This document shows, one piece after another, positions 1 through 8,634 of a stretch of DNA of 38,406 nt. Positions within the stretch are counted from its first letter, which is position 1. Every line of letters starts with the position of its first letter. Both the position numbers and the translations under genes were made by a program. The notes under the pieces were generated by a model. That model was not told the DNA's origin. It was given only the letters and a program-made list of their open reading frames with translations, and did no database searches. The stretch is taken from assembly GCA_002238565.1 (NCBI GenBank), contig MPMP01000045.1, forward strand, positions 1-38,406, written 5' to 3'. This DNA comes from Albidovulum sp. bin36. GTDB taxonomy: Bacteria; Pseudomonadota; Alphaproteobacteria; Rhodobacterales; Rhodobacteraceae.

Positions 1-549
1 GCTGGAAACACTCCGGGGCGCGAACCCCACGACGAATGGACAGTTTTGAAACGGGCTCCAGGGCCACAAAAAATAAACGTCCTGTTCTGCCGCCACCCGA
101 TCCATAGGCCACAGGATACTCCGGCTCCGGCAACAGCGCCACCCCACGACATCGTCGCGGAAACCGTCAGTCACACGCGAGTTTCATGCTCCGGGGTAAG
201 TAAACGCAGAAAATCATGAAGGTTTTGATTAACGTCTCAAACATCGATCACTCATAACGATAGTACGAGTGGAATTCACCATGGCCGGAATTTCTTTGGT
301 CGTCCAATCCGAGAGTTAGGATCCGGCTGTTTCAGGATCCATCGCGTACCCGAGGCGCACTGTCATTTTTAAAGATGGCGACAAAGCCCGAGGCACCGGC
401 GGTCGATATAATTAGATTGCCGGATTGCTGGCATTGCATTGACTAGGGTGCCACATTGCTCTATCCAAGTCGGTCAAAGTTCGTAGCAAGTGGATTTTAG
501 TCTAAATATTACTGCACTACGGAATACTACCAAAGGAGGAGAATTAAGA
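1..549. other. Non-coding leader region upstream of the sugar ABC operon
   Basis: No open frame longer than a few dozen codons and no recognisable protein fragment was seen on either strand. The last 110 bases carry the only regulatory-looking sequence, a weak sigma70-like promoter described separately. No upstream regulator gene is visible, so the regulator of the transporter, if local, lies to the left of the window. Confidence 0.6.
439..467 (+). promoter_or_regulatory. Candidate sigma70 promoter of the sugar ABC operon
   Basis: TTGACT at 439-444 and TATCCA at 462-467 are separated by 17 bases. This gives a leader of roughly 75 nt before the ATG at 550. The -35 box is good and the -10 box is weak. 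There is no transcript evidence, so this is a pattern call only. Confidence 0.35.
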
Positions 550-1539
550 ATGATACGGAAAACAATTGCAGCCAGCGCGCTTGCTGCGGCCATGTTGATT
601 TCCACCGCGGCCCTAGCCGACCCAATCAAGATCGGCTATGCGCCCTCTACTTGGGATCCGTCGGATTTCCACGGCATGATGGGATCTGGCGTCGAGAGAG
701 CTCTCGACGGTGCCGGAACGGACTACGAGTTCTTCATTCGCGCGCCGTCGAGCGAAGCCGCGCAGGCGGAACAGCTGGGCATAGTCGAAGACTACATAGC
801 ACAAGGCGTCGACTACGTCATCATCAACCCTATAGATGTTAAAGTACAGCGTGTAACCTTTGAAAAGGTCCTCGAAGCCGGCATCCCGCTGGTCGTGGGC
901 AACCATTCGACGCCGTTCCCCGAAGAATGGGGTTACCAGCCGACGATGTTCTCCGGTTATAGCCACAAGGATGCGGGCCTCGTCTTGGCCGACTATCTTG
1001 TTGAAAAGTACGGTGTAGGAACAAAGATTGCGATTATCCACGGCATCCCCGGGCAGATCACGAACGATCGTGCGCCCGAGGAATATCTGACCAGCATTGG
1101 CCTCGAGATTGTCTATACGGATCACGCCGATTTCGACCGTATCAAAGCATACGACAAGATGGAGCGCATCCTGACTGGCCATCCCGATACCGAGGTCGTC
1201 ATCGCCGCATCCAGTTCGATGGCTGTTGGCGCTGTCGAAGCGACTCTGGCCAATGGCGTGGAGGGCGAATACGCCATCTATGGCGCCGGCGGGACGCTTG
1301 AAGAGCTGACCTATATCGAGGATGGTCTGCTTACCGGTGCATGGATCCGCGATCCGGTTGCCATGGGCGAAGCGATTGGCGAGATGATCATAGCTCATTC
1401 TGCCGATCCAAATGTTGCGATCGAACCAATCTTCAACTCGCCGATCCATCTCATCGACTCTGTCGAAAAAATCAACGAGTTCGTCAATCCGGTAATCTTC
1501 ACTTCCAAAGGATTGGATTTCCCGCGTCCGGTTGAATAG
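550..1539 (+). CDS. Periplasmic sugar-binding protein of a ribose-type ABC transporter
   Basis: Predicted periplasmic receptor of the RbsB/FrcB/TorT-like class (Peripla_BP_4), 329 aa, delivering a sugar or polyol to the membrane complex encoded downstream. The start at 550 is chosen because a strong Shine-Dalgarno (AAAGGAGGAG, 531-542) lies just before it and because it places a classic signal peptide at the N-terminus: MIRK, a hydrophobic stretch, then cleavage after ALA around residue 24. An in-frame upstream start at 490 would bury the signal peptide. Mature-protein features typical of the fold are IKIGYAPS at the start of the first strand, GVDYVIINP and AGIPLVV in lobe 1, and a later DTEVVIAASSSMA segment. 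It is the first gene of a four-gene operon and is followed by a strong hairpin. The ligand cannot be read from sequence; the nearby FGGY kinase and transketolase suggest a pentose, tetrose or polyol (inference). Confidence 0.88.
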   Translation: MIRKTIAASALAAAMLISTAALADPIKIGYAPSTWDPSDFHGMMGSGVERALDGAGTDYEFFIRAPSSEAAQAEQLGIVEDYIAQGVDYVIINPIDVKVQRVTFEKVLEAGIPLVVGNHSTPFPEEWGYQPTMFSGYSHKDAGLVLADYLVEKYGVGTKIAIIHGIPGQITNDRAPEEYLTSIGLEIVYTDHADFDRIKAYDKMERILTGHPDTEVVIAASSSMAVGAVEATLANGVEGEYAIYGAGGTLEELTYIEDGLLTGAWIRDPVAMGEAIGEMIIAHSADPNVAIEPIFNSPIHLIDSVEKINEFVNPVIFTSKGLDFPRPVE

Positions 1540-1555
1540 TCGGCGCCATGAAGAA

Positions 1556-1583
1556 TTGGCGGTGCGGGTACCCGCGCCGCCAA
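1556..1583 (+). terminator. Intercistronic GC hairpin after the binding-protein gene
   Basis: Inverted repeat: TTGGCGG at 1556-1562 pairs with CCGCCAA at 1577-1583. A T-G wobble extends the stem into the inner palindrome GCGGGTACCCGC (1564-1575). A T-rich stretch (TTAGTTTTCT, about 1591-1600) follows. It lies between the stop of the binding protein and the ATPase start. It probably acts as a leaky terminator or 3' stabiliser, giving more binding protein than ATPase or permease. Confidence 0.65.
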
Positions 1584-1621
1584 CGACCTATTAGTTTTCT
1601 AGCTATCCTGAGGAGACGCTG

Positions 1622-2431
1622 TTGCCTTCTGGAATGCAGACCGGCGCGGATCGCCGGGCAACGCGCGCCGATGCAGGCACCCCGGTGCTGGAAGCGCGTA
1701 ACATTCACAAGAATTTTGGTGGGGTCAGGGCGCTCGAAGATGTCAGTTTTCATCTGAACAAAGGCGAAATTCTTGGTATCGTCGGCGACAATGGCGCGGG
1801 CAAATCCACCCTGATCAAAACCGTAACCGGAGCCTATCGAAAAACCAGCGGTGAGATCTGGCTGGACGGCAAGCATGTCGAGGTCGAAAACACGCGCAAG
1901 GCGCGCGAACTGGGAATTGAGACAGTCTATCAGGCCTCGGGCCTGGTCGAGGTCATGGACGCCCCGTCGAACCTGTTCCTCGGGCGCGAAATGACCAGAT
2001 CGAACTGGCTGGGCAACGCGCTAGGTTTCATAAACCGGCGAAAGATGCGCGTCGAAACGGTCGAACTTCTGAAAATGCTCAATATCGAAGTGCGCAATCT
2101 GGCCGCGCCGGTACGCAACCTGTCGGGCGGCCAGCAGCAATCCGTTGCCGTCGGGCGCGCCGCCTATTGGCAGGGCAAGATTATCATCCTCGACGAACCG
2201 GCAAACAACATCGGCGTAGATCAGCAGCGCGCCGTTCTGGAACTGGTTGAACGGGTTCGCGACACTCAAGGCGTGTCGTTCATACTCATTTCGCACAATA
2301 TGGATCACATTTTCAATCTTGCCGACCGCGTGCTCGTAATGCGCAACGGACGCACGGTGGGCAACCTACGCATCGCCGACACCAGCCGCGCCGAAGTGGT
2401 CGGGCTCATTACCGGAGCGACGATCACATGA
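1622..2431 (+). CDS. Sugar ABC transporter ATP-binding protein, single nucleotide-binding domain
   Basis: Cytoplasmic ATPase (269 aa) energising the two permeases that follow. The start is TTG at 1622, with GAGGAG (1609-1614) at good spacing; an ATG at 1634 is the alternative. Visible motifs are Walker A GDNGAGKST around residue 60, ABC signature LSGGQQQSVAVGRA, Walker B IIILDEP, and a switch histidine in LISHNMDH. It has one nucleotide-binding domain, like FrcA, not the tandem roughly 500-aa RbsA/XylG form, so it should act as a homodimer. After Walker B the D-loop region reads DEPANNIG, where many relatives have DEPTAALG; the catalytic Glu is kept. The stop overlaps the next start (ATGA at 2428-2431), indicating translational coupling. 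Confidence 0.9.
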   Translation: MPSGMQTGADRRATRADAGTPVLEARNIHKNFGGVRALEDVSFHLNKGEILGIVGDNGAGKSTLIKTVTGAYRKTSGEIWLDGKHVEVENTRKARELGIETVYQASGLVEVMDAPSNLFLGREMTRSNWLGNALGFINRRKMRVETVELLKMLNIEVRNLAAPVRNLSGGQQQSVAVGRAAYWQGKIIILDEPANNIGVDQQRAVLELVERVRDTQGVSFILISHNMDHIFNLADRVLVMRNGRTVGNLRIADTSRAEVVGLITGATIT

Positions 2432-3423
2432 GCAATGCGAGTTCAGGCGATTTTCTAACGGCTGTTCGTACTCGACTCGACGCGGCGCCCGAGTCCGCGT
2501 TGCTGCTGCCGACTCTTTTCCTTCTGCTTCTGATGATTCTGATTTTTTCCTTCACGGCCGATCAGTTCCTCTCGCTTTCGGTACTTCGCAACGTGCTGAC
2601 CCAAACGTCGATATACATCATTCTCGGCGTCGGGCTGACCATTGTCCTGACCTCCGGTGAAATCGACATCTCCATCGGGTCGATCATCGGCCTCGGGGCC
2701 ATGATTCTGGGCATCAGCGTAGTCAATTTGGGGTTTCCGATCGGGATCGGGCTACTTGCAACGCTGCTCGTCGGCGTACTTTGCGGCCTTATGAACGGTT
2801 TCCTGACCGCGGTTGTGCGCGTGCCGTCGATCATCGTGACCCTCGGGGCCCTGACCTTTTTCCGCGGGCTAGCCTATCTGCTTGGCGGAGGCACCGTTAT
2901 GATCGGATTCCCCCCATTCCTGGTCTGGATCGGTTCGGGCACTTTCATCGGCGTTCCGGTGCCGGTCTGGCTGGCATTGATTGCGGTGATCTTCGGGCAA
3001 CTGTTCCTGAAATCCACGCGGACAGGTCAGCACATCATCGCCGTTGGGGGCAACGCCGAAGCCGCTCGCCTTGCAGGCATCAACATAAGGTTCAGTAAAA
3101 TCCTTGCATTCGTCATCATGGGGGCGCTCGCCGCAGTGGCATCGATCATCATGGTGGCCCGTCTCGACGCCGCGCAGTCTGTGATGGGCGCCGGAATCGA
3201 GTTGCAGGTTCTTGCAGCAGTTGTATTGGGCGGCACGTCGCTGTTTGGCGGCCGGGGGGTCATTCTTGGATCGGTGCTAGGCGCGCTGATCCTGTCCATT
3301 CTGCAGACAGGGCTATTGCTCTCCGGCGTGGTCCAATTCTGGCAACTGGTTGCGGTCGGCGCACTGCTGATTGCCGTTGTCGCATTACGCATATCCTATG
3401 AGCCTTCAGAGGTTCAGTCATGA
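2428..3423 (+). CDS. Sugar ABC transporter permease 1 (BPD_transp_2 / RbsC family)
   Basis: Inner-membrane permease of 331 aa, strongly hydrophobic with about 8-10 predicted membrane spans. Family signatures are GEIDISIGSIIGL near residue 85, VPSIIVTLGALTFFRG near residue 130, GGNAEAARLAGINI (the cytoplasmic loop contacting the ATPase) near residue 210, and VVLGGTSLFGGRG near residue 270. It overlaps the ATPase by 4 bases at its start and the second permease by 4 bases at its end. Two different permeases with one single-domain ATPase gene suggest a heterodimeric channel with an ATPase homodimer. Confidence 0.9.
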   Translation: MSNASSGDFLTAVRTRLDAAPESALLLPTLFLLLLMILIFSFTADQFLSLSVLRNVLTQTSIYIILGVGLTIVLTSGEIDISIGSIIGLGAMILGISVVNLGFPIGIGLLATLLVGVLCGLMNGFLTAVVRVPSIIVTLGALTFFRGLAYLLGGGTVMIGFPPFLVWIGSGTFIGVPVPVWLALIAVIFGQLFLKSTRTGQHIIAVGGNAEAARLAGINIRFSKILAFVIMGALAAVASIIMVARLDAAQSVMGAGIELQVLAAVVLGGTSLFGGRGVILGSVLGALILSILQTGLLLSGVVQFWQLVAVGALLIAVVALRISYEPSEVQS

Positions 3424-4448
3424 CTGTCGAAGCTGAAAAGGCTGTCGAAGACAAGCGCGGCGGCATAGCAAGCCTGCTTCGCAATTGGCTCGACGGCCGC
3501 TCCGATGCGGCCTCTGTCGGCACTACCGCGTTGATGCTGGTTGCTCTGATACTGCTGTTCTATAGCGTAAACGAGCGTTTCATTAGCATGCGCAATATCG
3601 TCATCCTCTTAAACCAAAGCGCGGCCTATATTATTCTCGGCGTAGGGATGACTCTTGTCATCGCTATCAAGGGAATCGACCTTTCGATAGGGGCGATAGT
3701 GGCAGTTTGCGGGATGGTGCTGGGCGTTCTTCTGGTAAGCAATGACTTTCCCGTTTGGGTGGCAATTTCGGCGGCCATAGCCGCCGGAGCCGTCTGCGGC
3801 GCCGTAAACGCATTCTGCATCGCGAACCTGCGAGTTCCGGCACTGGTAACAACATTGGGAACAATGGTTCTGTTTCGGGGCGTGGCCTATGTAGTTCTCG
3901 AAGACAATATTCTGTTCCGGTACCCCGAGCAGTTGCTGTGGTTCGCGCGAGGCCGGATATTTGGATTTGCGCCAGCGGTCTATATAGCTGCGATCGCTGT
4001 GATCTTCGGGTTCGTATTGCTGAACCATACGCGCTTCGGCAAGCACGTCATTGCGGTCGGGGGGAACGCGGAAGCGGCGCGGCTCTCGGGAATCAACATC
4101 CGGCGCGTCCAGTTCTTGGTGTTTACGTTAATGGGCGTAGCGAGCAGTTTTGCCGCGATTATCTGGGTTGCGCGGTTGAATTCGACTCAAGCGTCGGTAG
4201 CGCTGGGAGTTGAGTTTCATACGATCGCCCTTGTTGTTCTGGGCGGTACATCGTTGTTCGGCGGCAAGGGATTGATCGTGGGTTCGCTGCTGGGCGCACT
4301 GATCCTGAGCGTGCTGGAAAATGGTTTGGCCATCACGGGAATTTCGTCGTTCGTTCAACAGACCCTTATCGGCCTGATCTTTATTACAGTCGTAGCGTTG
4401 CGCACCTTACAGGCGCGAGGCGCGAGCCTAGCCGACGAGCCCATGTGA
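3420..4448 (+). CDS. Sugar ABC transporter permease 2 (BPD_transp_2 / RbsC family)
   Basis: Second membrane subunit, 342 aa, paralogous to the preceding permease with the same signatures: IKGIDLSIGAIVAV, VPALVTTLGTMVLFRG, GGNAEAARLSGINI and VVLGGTSLFGGKG. It starts at the ATGA overlap with the upstream gene. Its N-terminus is about 25 residues longer and polar before the first membrane span. It is the last gene of the operon; no T-rich hairpin was obvious after the stop at 4448. The paralogy, seen by eye in all four motifs, suggests an old duplication within the operon lineage. Confidence 0.9.
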   Translation: MTVEAEKAVEDKRGGIASLLRNWLDGRSDAASVGTTALMLVALILLFYSVNERFISMRNIVILLNQSAAYIILGVGMTLVIAIKGIDLSIGAIVAVCGMVLGVLLVSNDFPVWVAISAAIAAGAVCGAVNAFCIANLRVPALVTTLGTMVLFRGVAYVVLEDNILFRYPEQLLWFARGRIFGFAPAVYIAAIAVIFGFVLLNHTRFGKHVIAVGGNAEAARLSGINIRRVQFLVFTLMGVASSFAAIIWVARLNSTQASVALGVEFHTIALVVLGGTSLFGGKGLIVGSLLGALILSVLENGLAITGISSFVQQTLIGLIFITVVALRTLQARGASLADEPM

Positions 4449-6200
4449 TCTAGACCGCTATTTTTCCGGCGACTTCCGCTCACACGAAGTTTTGCCGTTA
4501 CTACTCGCCGGGCGCAGCCTAAACTGGTTGTTCAAGCGCCGACGGCCCGCCTCGCCTGCCAGCAGCCGAGGACATCGGGCATCCTGCAGTTCGCGACGCA
4601 ACACCCGAGCGCCGGCATGGCGCTGGCTCTTCGCTTCGACCAGCCGCCGGCACCGGGGCGCTTCAACCGGAGCCCGAACATGCGGCAGCCCGTTTCCGCA
4701 AAGCCGTATCCGACAGGAATGCCCTGATCGCGGTATCGGTCGTGTCGCATCCGTTCGAGGTTATTCCAGAAGTGGCGGCGGCGCAGCGCAACCTCTTCGC
4801 ACCCGCTACGAAGGGGCTCGTGCTCCTGAACCGCCATTGCCGCCCGGTTTGCCTTAAGGCCCTCGAACCGCAGGTCCCGCCCCGCTCTGTTCGGGACGAT
4901 CTCCTTCACGGTGCCGGATTCGTATTCGAAGGCATGGAGAATTATCAGCGCGAAGGTAAAAGACCTACTGAATTTGACAATTCCCGTCCGGTGCCGGAAC
5001 GGCGAGAATCGGGATTGCGCCGTCGTCGAGCGAACGATCGCTGGCACGGCCGGAGATCCATCGGGTCATACGGCTACAAGGATGCCGCGACAATGATCGA
5101 GGAATTCTGGACGGAAGTGGATGAGGTGTTGAATAAAGGGGGCGATCGAATGAAGATTCTGAAGATTGGAAAAGTCGGCTTCGACCGAAAGAAGGCGCGC
5201 ACCACGGCAATCGCCCGCGGCGAATCCAATCCCGGCAAGGCATAGCCGATAATCCGGCTGGCCTCCATCGCGAGGTTTGCGAAGGCGCATTCCGAACGCA
5301 ATCGCCAACTCTTGACGTAAATCGCACAAGATAAGCCGGAATCTCTCACCGAGTCGGCGGAACTTAACGGATGGAAAAGGTCGAGCCTGTCGCGGACGCA
5401 GAAGATAATATCATGCTGCGGGCCTGTCGATTCGATCACGGGAGAACGCGGGGCGATTGTGCCATGGGCTTCCTTATGATCAGGCGCGCCTGGAAGTCAC
5501 GCTCGCCTCCACGGTCGGAATCTCCGAGCGAGTAATCGGCGACGCTTTCGGCCGGAAGAAATGGCATACCTCGCCCACATGATTTTTGCCTGCCGGTCCC
5601 TAAATTCCGGGCGGCAGTAAACCGCTCGAAGCCGAATTCACGTCAAGAAAACAACGAGGAAACGTAATAGGGGCAACTTCCCGGCATTTCGCAATTAGCC
5701 TAATCCCGCGCCGACTCGGGCCGCGCGGCGGAAACTCTTGCGAATGTGCTTGGCAAGCCGCCGGACGGCGTGGCAGCGGCTCCGGCAGGACGACGCAAGT
5801 CGCGAATGCAGACAACAGCATGCAATAGATACGCAGCGGCCGCATTTGGAGATTCCCGTCCGCCGGCTGATCCGGTCTGCTTTTCGGCGGAAGCGTCCGT
5901 CCGGCTGACTGCCGCGCATGACGACCGGATTGCCGGGATTGGCGAAAGGAACAAGGAGCCTGACGACGAAATCAAGCTTCTCAGGAAGCTTTCGGCCGGG
6001 GTCGTTGGGCATCGAAAGGCCGAAAGAGCCGCGAGCACGGGAAACTGCGAAGATTGAAGCTTCGATTTCCCGGGCTGCGGCATCCGGCCGCGGCGCGGAT
6101 CCTATTGCATGCAGGCAATCCGCGCAATCATTCCGAGTTCGTTAGCGCGGTTAAAATGCCGGCTCTCTAGCAATCCCTGGCGCTTGATCTCACCAATGAA
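4449..6200. other. Long low-coding gap containing a transposase remnant
   Basis: About 1.75 kb between the end of the sugar permease operon and the 3' end of the FGGY kinase. Open frames exist on both strands, but they are rich in Arg, Pro and Ser, mutually overlapping, and match no family I recognise, apart from the ISKra4-like piece at 4532-4810. The stretch 4811-6200 may contain further mutated insertion-sequence or gene debris, but I cannot assign it. Confidence 0.55.
4532..4810 (-). pseudogene. Remnant of an ISKra4-like transposase (C-terminal part only)
   Basis: The minus-strand frame ending at 4532 reads HFWNNLERMRHDRYRDQG, then IPVGYGFAETGC, RLKRPGAGGWSK, LGCCVANCRMPD and finally WQARRA. 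This is the order of the conserved C-terminal block of ISKra4-family transposases as I recall them (NN-RM-Y-Y-GLPIGSG--E--C, R-KR-G-RW, C---N-W-D). The Glu of the GSG--E motif is still present, but GSG has become GYG and several other positions have drifted. No catalytic N-terminal part or terminal inverted repeat was found, so it is a dead fragment. The family name comes from memory of the motif and was not searched. Confidence 0.6.
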
Positions 6201-7673
6201 TCATGTTGCATGCATCGAGCGGGAGATAGCCCTTCGCCAGCTTGAGCGGACAGAGCGCCGGATCTCTTTATCAAGATTCGGCTCCAATGCCGTTCCGCGC
6301 CTGTCCAGTTCGGCAATTTCATCTAGGCCCGACCAGAATCCCACTTCGAGACCCGCAAGATAGGCTGCGCCGATGGCCGAGGCTTCCTTGCTTTCCCGGG
6401 TTGTAACGGGATGGTCGAGATAATCTGCCAGTTTCTGCATTACGAAGGTGTTTCGGCTAGGTCCGCCGTCTACGGATAGAACGCCAATTTTTGTTGGGCT
6501 GTTGGCATTGATGACATCGAAGACATCGCAGACCTGAAGGGCCATGCTCAGTACGGCGGCATGGGCAATATGGGCTGGGCCCGCGCCGAAAGTCAGGCCA
6601 TCGATCAGTCCCCGCGCTTCAGCGTTCCAGTGCGGAGAGCCCAGACCGACATGCGCCGGAACGAGGTTCACGCCGAGAGTGCTATCGACAGACCGGGCGA
6701 GTTCCATCAGGGCATCGACATTTTCTAGTCCCAGCAATTCAACCGTCCATGGGAGAACCGAGGCGCTGACGAGAATGTTGCCTTCAAACGCGTATGTGGG
6801 CGTCCCCTTGAATTGCCATGCGATCGTTGTCGTGATGCTCTCGGGCGGCAAGACGAATTCCCGAATCGCGGTCATGATCGACGAGCCGGTGCCCAATGTT
6901 ACCTTGCTGTCACCGGGCCGGAACGCACAGTGGCCGAAGAGCGCGGCATGGGAGTCGCCGATGGCGGAGGCGATGGGAATGCCGTCGGGAAGACCGTCCA
7001 CATCGCGGGTTTCGCCGATTGCGCATGAACTGTCGAGCACGACAGGCAATTGAGCGGGATCGATGCCGAAAAGGTCGCAAAGCTCGGCATCCCACTCGCC
7101 GGTTCTTATGTTGTACAGCTGAGTCCGTGCCGCATTTGAGGCATCGGTTGCATGTATCGCCCCGCCGGTTAATTTCCAGACCAACCAAGAATCCACGGTG
7201 CCGATGCAAATGTCATCGCCCGCTTCGCCCTGGCAGTGGTTATCAAGCAGCCACCCGGCCTTGCTCGCGGGGAACAACGGATCAAGCGGCAACCCGGTCT
7301 TGCGAATAACGACTTCCTCGTGGCCCGCATTGCGAAGTGCGTCGCATGCCGGCGCGGTGCGCCGGCATTGCCAAGTGATCACCGGTCCGAGCGGCTTGCC
7401 GGTCGTTCGGCTCCAGGCGAGAACCGATTCCCGCTGGTTCGAAATTCCGACGGCGGAAACTTCGCAGGCGGGAGCGGACTTCAAACAGGCCGCGATGGCC
7501 GCTATCGTGCTTGACCAGATCCTGTCGGCGTCCTGCTCGACCCAACCTGACTTCGGATAACGTGTTTCAACGCTGCAGGCGCCGCTAGACAGGATCTTCC
7601 CGCTCCCGGAAACCAGAACCGCCTTGGAATTGGTCGTGCCTTCATCAATGGAAAGAATTGCCCGGCTGGCCAT
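6201..7673 (-). CDS. FGGY-family carbohydrate kinase (glycerol kinase/xylulokinase-like)
   Basis: ATP-dependent sugar or polyol kinase, 490 aa, full length for the family. Seen directly: N-terminal phosphate loop SIDEGTTNSKA (residues 8-18); GISNQRES with W-RTTGKP (residues 77-94) and ITWQCRRT (residues 99-106), which resemble GlpK; GDSHAAL containing the probable catalytic base Asp240; LGTGSS (260-264); and C-terminal DGGPSRN, TRESKEASAIGAAYLAG for adenosine binding and the hinge. The GlpK-like segment around residue 80 does not fix the substrate. It is the last gene of a three-gene minus-strand operon, starting 1 base after the transketolase C-subunit stop. That coupling suggests the phosphorylated product is a ketose phosphate that feeds transketolase (inference). 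Confidence 0.85.
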   Translation of the reverse strand: MASRAILSIDEGTTNSKAVLVSGSGKILSSGACSVETRYPKSGWVEQDADRIWSSTIAAIAACLKSAPACEVSAVGISNQRESVLAWSRTTGKPLGPVITWQCRRTAPACDALRNAGHEEVVIRKTGLPLDPLFPASKAGWLLDNHCQGEAGDDICIGTVDSWLVWKLTGGAIHATDASNAARTQLYNIRTGEWDAELCDLFGIDPAQLPVVLDSSCAIGETRDVDGLPDGIPIASAIGDSHAALFGHCAFRPGDSKVTLGTGSSIMTAIREFVLPPESITTTIAWQFKGTPTYAFEGNILVSASVLPWTVELLGLENVDALMELARSVDSTLGVNLVPAHVGLGSPHWNAEARGLIDGLTFGAGPAHIAHAAVLSMALQVCDVFDVINANSPTKIGVLSVDGGPSRNTFVMQKLADYLDHPVTTRESKEASAIGAAYLAGLEVGFWSGLDEIAELDRRGTALEPNLDKEIRRSVRSSWRRAISRSMHAT

Positions 7674-7674
7674 G

Positions 7675-8634
7675 TCAGGTTTTTTTCCTGATCAACTCAA
7701 TCGCACTGTCGGCGATACCGTCGGGCGACATTCCGAATTCGTCCAGCAGGAAGTTGGCCGAACCGGTGGGCGCGAAGATTCCGGGCACGCCGCGGCGCTT
7801 CACGCGCACGGGTTCATTTTCGCAGACAACTTCAGCAACCGCACCTCCCAGGCCGCCATAAATGCTGTGCTCTTCACAGGTTAGGATTGCACCGGTGTCG
7901 CGGGCCGCCCTGACGATCGCTTCCTCGTCTATTGGACGGACCGTCGCCATGTTAAGCACCCGTGCCTCAATCCCTTTCGCTTCCAATATCTCGGCGGCGG
8001 ATACCGCGCGATGGGCAAGAGTCCCGTTGGCGATAATGGTGAGATCGGCGCCTTCGCGCAGCATGTTGGCCCTACCCAACTCAAAGGTGTGTCCCTCGGC
8101 GAAAAGGTCCGGGACTCCGACCCTGCTGAGCCGCAGAAAAACCGGCCCGCTGTAGGATGCAGCCCACGCCGTCGCAGCCGCCGTTTCAATCCGGTCCGCC
8201 GGCGCCACGACCGCTATATTCGGGATTGCCCTCATCCAAGCGAAATCTTCCGTCGAATGGTGGGTCGAACCCAGCGCTCCGTACGCCATGCCCGAACTGA
8301 TCCCGCAGAGCTTGACGTTCGCGTTGGAATAGGCGACGTCAGCCTTGATCTGCTCCAGCGCGCGGCCGGTCAGGAAACTGGCTGCGGCACAGACGAAAGG
8401 CAGCTTTCCGCCGTTGGCCAGTCCGGCGCCTACTCCCACCAGGTTTTGTTCGGCGATTCCGACATTGATCAGTCGCTCAGGCCACCTTTCCCTGAATCCC
8501 CCCAGTTTGCTAGACCCGACTGAATCGTTGCAGACGGCGACAATGTCCGAGTTCTCTGCGGCCATTGCTTCGAGCGTCGATGTAAAGGCATCACGGCAAT
8601 CATGGAGTTCGCCCGCATTTCTTCGAATGTTCAA
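7675..8634 (-). CDS. Transketolase, C-terminal subunit (split transketolase)
   Basis: C-terminal half of a split transketolase (319 aa), containing the pyrimidine-binding domain and the C-terminal regulatory domain. Motifs are VCNDSVGSSKL (residues 35-45), INVGIAEQNLVG with the Glu that activates thiamine diphosphate, GSTHHSTEDFAWMRAIP, and VVAPAD. It is expected to pair with the N-terminal subunit encoded just upstream to form the active enzyme that moves two-carbon units between sugar phosphates. The start is TTG at 8634, overlapping the upstream stop as TTGA; no in-frame ATG lies near the expected N-terminus. The distance to the kinase start is one base. Confidence 0.9.
   Translation of the reverse strand: MNIRRNAGELHDCRDAFTSTLEAMAAENSDIVAVCNDSVGSSKLGGFRERWPERLINVGIAEQNLVGVGAGLANGGKLPFVCAAASFLTGRALEQIKADVAYSNANVKLCGISSGMAYGALGSTHHSTEDFAWMRAIPNIAVVAPADRIETAAATAWAASYSGPVFLRLSRVGVPDLFAEGHTFELGRANMLREGADLTIIANGTLAHRAVSAAEILEAKGIEARVLNMATVRPIDEEAIVRAARDTGAILTCEEHSIYGGLGGAVAEVVCENEPVRVKRRGVPGIFAPTGSANFLLDEFGMSPDGIADSAIELIRKKT

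Noticed and set aside
4742..5245. 167-codon plus-strand frame ending in a Lys-rich tail
   Set aside because: No domain, no ribosome site, and it overlaps the transposase remnant on the other strand.
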